Positions 14,425 through 15,716 of a DNA stretch of 15,716 nucleotides are shown piece after piece (the stretch's first letter is position 1; each line of letters opens with the position of its first letter). The translations under genes were made by a program, and so were the position numbers. The stretch lies in assembly GCA_002337605.1 (NCBI GenBank), contig DDGL01000014.1, positions 903,741-919,456 on the forward strand. The letters run 5' to 3'. Below the pieces are notes generated by a model. That model was not told where the DNA came from, searched no databases, and saw only the letters and a program-made list of their open reading frames with translations. Source of the stretch: Flavobacteriaceae bacterium UBA1903. Lineage in GTDB: Bacteria; Bacteroidota; Bacteroidia; Flavobacteriales; Flavobacteriaceae.

Positions 14425-15341
14425 CATTACTACTCATATCCATAGTGTTCATTCTTCCTGTTGTGGCTATTGCCAGCTATCAGCATTATAAGATTGGTAA
14501 GCAACCAGCTTATGATGCCAAAGAAACACTGTTGAATTATGAAATAATAGGCTCTGGAGAAAACAAACTTGTTTTGTTACACGGTTTAACAGGCTCATTG
14601 CATTATTGGAAACGCAATTTAGAAAGTATTACAACAACGCATAAGCTACTTTTAGTCGACCTGCTAGGTTTTGGTGATTCGCCAAAACCACAAAGTGATT
14701 ATTCCCTTTCAATACAATTGCAGGCCCTTGAATTGATTCTTAACAAAGAAGGATTCAATGATGGAAATATCATTATTGCAGGACATTCTATGGGAGCTAT
14801 GATTTCATTAGCAATATTGGAAAAGCAACCAACTTGGTTCAAGGCAGGAATTTTTATAAGCATACCTGTTTACAAGAACGCTGATGAGTTTAAAGAAATT
14901 ATGTCTTCTCATTCCTTTGTAGATAGGATTTCAACAAGCAAATTCTCAAAATACATTTGTATGATTCATCCCATATTTATGTCACGTGCATTCAAGCCTG
15001 ATAACCTCACGGATGATGTCTATGAAGATGCAAAAAAGCATCATTGGATGAGTTATTATTATTCTCTTACAAAGGTCATCCTAAAAACAGATTTATATGC
15101 AATTGTAAAGAAAATTAAGGATAAAGATGTGCTTTTTATTCACGGAGAAAAAGACACTACTGCACCTTTAGAAAATGCCTTAAAATTATCGAGGGAATTT
15201 AAAAACGCACAAATAATTACTTCATCTGAAGGAGACCATCAGTTCTTTCTGAAAGAAGCAGAATTTGTTTGGAACACAATTCAAGATTTTACTATTTCTG
15301 AAAAAAAGTTAAAAAAAACCATACCCAATGAGCACGAATAA
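14421..15341 (+). CDS. Membrane-anchored alpha/beta hydrolase
   Basis: This 306-residue hydrolase has an N-terminal hydrophobic segment (1-20, MTLLLISIVFILPVVAIASY), probably an inner-membrane anchor. The alpha/beta fold begins near residue 40. The oxyanion segment is LLHGLTGS (52-59). The nucleophile elbow is GHSMGA with S123, the acid is probably D245 in HGEKDTTAP, and the catalytic base is H273 in EGDHQF, so the triad is complete. Subfamily and substrate are not assignable; esterase, lipase or lactone hydrolase are possible. It overlaps the symporter by 4 bp and the PFK start by 14 bp, so its expression is tied to both. No secretion signal cleavage site is evident. Confidence 0.88.
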   Translation: MTLLLISIVFILPVVAIASYQHYKIGKQPAYDAKETLLNYEIIGSGENKLVLLHGLTGSLHYWKRNLESITTTHKLLLVDLLGFGDSPKPQSDYSLSIQLQALELILNKEGFNDGNIIIAGHSMGAMISLAILEKQPTWFKAGIFISIPVYKNADEFKEIMSSHSFVDRISTSKFSKYICMIHPIFMSRAFKPDNLTDDVYEDAKKHHWMSYYYSLTKVILKTDLYAIVKKIKDKDVLFIHGEKDTTAPLENALKLSREFKNAQIITSSEGDHQFFLKEAEFVWNTIQDFTISEKKLKKTIPNEHE

Positions 15342-15716
15342 AATTAAACATATAGGCGTATTCACATCTGGAGGCGATAGCCCTGGGATGAATGCTGCAC
15401 TATACGCCATTGCCAAATCCGCTGAAGCAAAAGGCATAAAAATAAGTGGTTTTCGAAAAGGGTATGAAGGGTTGATAGATGGTGATTTGATACCATTAAA
15501 ATCTTACGAACTAAAAAAAATAACCCAAAAAGGTGGCACTATTCTAAAAACAGCACGAAGCAAACGATTTCTGGAATTAGAGGGTCGTAAAAAAGCATTG
15601 CAAACTTTAAAAGCAAATAACATAGATGCTTTAATTGCTATTGGTGGTGATGGTACTTTTAAAGGTCTATTAGCTTTTTCAGAAATATGCGGCATTCCGT
15701 TTATAGGCATTCCTGG
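15328..15716 (+). CDS. pfkA: 6-phosphofructokinase, N-terminal part, runs off the window
   Basis: The first ~129 residues are present, from ATG at 15328, which overlaps the end of the hydrolase gene by 14 bp in another frame. The nucleotide-binding start HIGVFTSGGDSPGMNAALYA is diagnostic of PfkA. Next come GFRKGYEGLIDGD, KGGTILKTARSKRF, and ALIAIGGDGTFKG with the GGDGT catalytic/Mg2+ segment. The enzyme phosphorylates fructose 6-phosphate to the 1,6-bisphosphate, the substrate of the FbaB encoded two genes earlier. An ATP- rather than PPi-dependent type is suggested by the standard GGDGT motif, whereas PPi enzymes usually have GGDDS. The allosteric site and C-terminus lie outside. Confidence 0.93.
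   Translation, partial: MSTNKIKHIGVFTSGGDSPGMNAALYAIAKSAEAKGIKISGFRKGYEGLIDGDLIPLKSYELKKITQKGGTILKTARSKRFLELEGRKKALQTLKANNIDALIAIGGDGTFKGLLAFSEICGIPFIGIP

Noticed and set aside
1..15716. Search for CRISPR, tRNA, rRNA, integrase, transposase or att-like repeats to support a mobile island
   Set aside because: None was seen by eye. The archaeal-type GAPDH hints at transfer, but no mobility gene lies in the window.

Overview
The window looks like chromosomal or island DNA from a Bacteroidota bacterium, most likely a flavobacterium. The DNA is AT-rich, genes start after A-rich leaders without Shine-Dalgarno sequences, and at least one promoter matches the Bacteroidota -7 element TAnnTTTG. It also carries families typical of that phylum: two HYC_CC_PP-type secreted cysteine proteins, a FecA-like TonB-dependent receptor and an AraC regulator with an HMA-like N-terminus. 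There is no rRNA, tRNA, insertion sequence or CRISPR, and no gene-free stretch exceeds 300 bases.

Region 1 (1-3355) is an outer-membrane uptake locus. A partial HYC_CC_PP gene on the minus strand is divergent from a 742-residue TonB-dependent receptor, and a second HYC_CC_PP paralogue follows the receptor. The divergent intergenic region holds a 27-bp near-perfect palindrome next to a good -7 element. Region 2 (3356-4940) has hairpins, a perfect 20-bp palindrome, an HMA-like/AraC regulator with a CxxC site, a WG-repeat exported protein and a strong terminator-like hairpin.

Region 3 (4941-15716, continuing past the window) is a run of 15 same-strand genes with gaps of 34 bp or less, and two overlaps, so it is probably one long operon. 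The first part is metal handling: a Met-rich lipoprotein, a His-rich membrane protein, a CopZ-like HMA protein, a SHOCT membrane protein, a DUF5676-like protein, a lycopene-cyclase-like membrane protein and a TRASH-like lipoprotein. Next come a universal stress protein, a type II NADH dehydrogenase and an APC permease. The last part is central carbon metabolism: archaeal-type (type II) GAPDH, class I (FbaB) aldolase, a DAACS symporter, an alpha/beta hydrolase and the start of 6-phosphofructokinase.

A unifying idea (inference) is that the operon couples soft-metal (probably copper) sequestration to backup energy enzymes. NDH-2 has no Fe-S clusters, the class I aldolase needs no zinc, and the GAPDH is unrelated in family to the canonical one. 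The metal identity, the operon and its induction are not proven by sequence alone.
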